Assembly (NCBI GenBank): GCA_050742455.1
Contig: JBOGIG010000022.1
Span: forward strand, 1-12,076
Length of the DNA: 12,076 nucleotides
Source of the DNA: JBOGIG01 sp050742455
GTDB lineage: Bacteria > Actinomycetota > Acidimicrobiia > Acidimicrobiales > JBOGIG01
Direction of reading: 5' to 3'
The notes under the pieces: model-generated
What the model was told of the DNA's origin: nothing
The model's input: the letters and a program-made list of their open reading frames with translations, nothing else
Database searches by the model: none
Made by a program: the position numbers and the translations under genes
Shown: positions 11,952 through 12,076 of the stretch, piece by piece
Layout: each line of letters opens with the position of its first letter
How positions within the stretch are numbered: the first letter of the stretch is position 1

Positions 11952-12076
11952 TAGCCCGCCTGGGCCATGGCCGGGGGTATTGCCCCCGAAGGCAGGTGGG
12001 GAGCATTGCCGGCCGGCGCCACTGTGGTCAGAACCGACTGGTCAGGCCCCCCCGATTCCAGCTTGCGGGTGGCGTA
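11951..12076 (-). CDS. Possible C-terminal end of a minus-strand gene (cut by window edge)
   Basis: On the minus strand one frame is open from the window edge to TAG at 11951-11953, giving 41 residues beginning YATRKLESGGPDQSVLTTV and ending in a Pro/Ala-rich tail. About 32 of 41 codons end in G or C. The other two minus frames hit stops sooner. The tail resembles a disordered C-terminus, but no family is recognisable. The hairpin at 11972-11988 lies inside it, which weakens the call. Confidence 0.33.
   Translation of the reverse strand, partial: YATRKLESGGPDQSVLTTVAPAGNAPHLPSGAIPPAMAQAG

Noticed and set aside
11852..12076. Plus-strand frame starting at ATG 11852 (TGATG overlap with the nasA stop), open to the window edge
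   Set aside because: The overlap is attractive, but the 75 residues are Arg/Gly/Pro-rich with no domain, and hairpins at 11927-11951 and 11972-11988 lie within it. It cannot be excluded without sequence past 12076.

Overview
The window looks like chromosomal DNA from a high-GC actinobacterium, most likely an Acidimicrobiia relative. The pointers are consistent high GC with G/C-rich third codon positions, start sites that look leaderless, and a secreted protein built from GYWLVGADGGVFAFG-type repeats, a family I associate with Acidimicrobiia. This taxonomic call is an inference and was not tested by any search.

Layout. 1-555 is the C-terminal half of anthranilate phosphoribosyltransferase (trpD), cut by the window edge. 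661-1665 encodes a secreted six-repeat protein. It converges, with only 8 bp between the stops, on a small AsnC/Lrp-type ligand-binding-domain (RAM) protein on the minus strand (1674-1955). That gene is divergent from a 72-aa zinc-ribbon protein (1996-2214), and both starts have a -10-like hexamer exactly 6 nt upstream. A gap of about 160 bp holds hairpins and a doubtful short ORF.

2378-6588 is a hydrolase locus: a minus-strand secreted lipase resembling Candida antarctica lipase B, a divergent TetR-family regulator, and, 2 bp behind the regulator, an 808-aa secreted protein with a beta-sandwich-like N-terminal part and an alpha/beta-hydrolase-like C-terminal part. A near-perfect 16-bp palindrome in the 69-bp divergent gap is the obvious candidate operator for the whole unit.

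6687-11852 is a nitrate/nitrite assimilation operon. Three 5-bp half-sites at 11-bp spacing, resembling a GlnR box, precede nirB (NADH-dependent siroheme nitrite reductase large subunit). The nirB stop overlaps the GTG start of a single gene that fuses a NirD-type small subunit, through a Thr/Ala/Asp-rich repeat-derived linker, to a complete molybdopterin assimilatory nitrate reductase (NasA/NarB type). This puts nitrite reductase small subunit and nitrate reductase in one chain and suggests a complex taking nitrate to ammonium, with NirB perhaps supplying electrons to both steps. This fusion is the most interesting item in the window. The last 220 bp contain hairpins and possibly the tail of a minus-strand gene.
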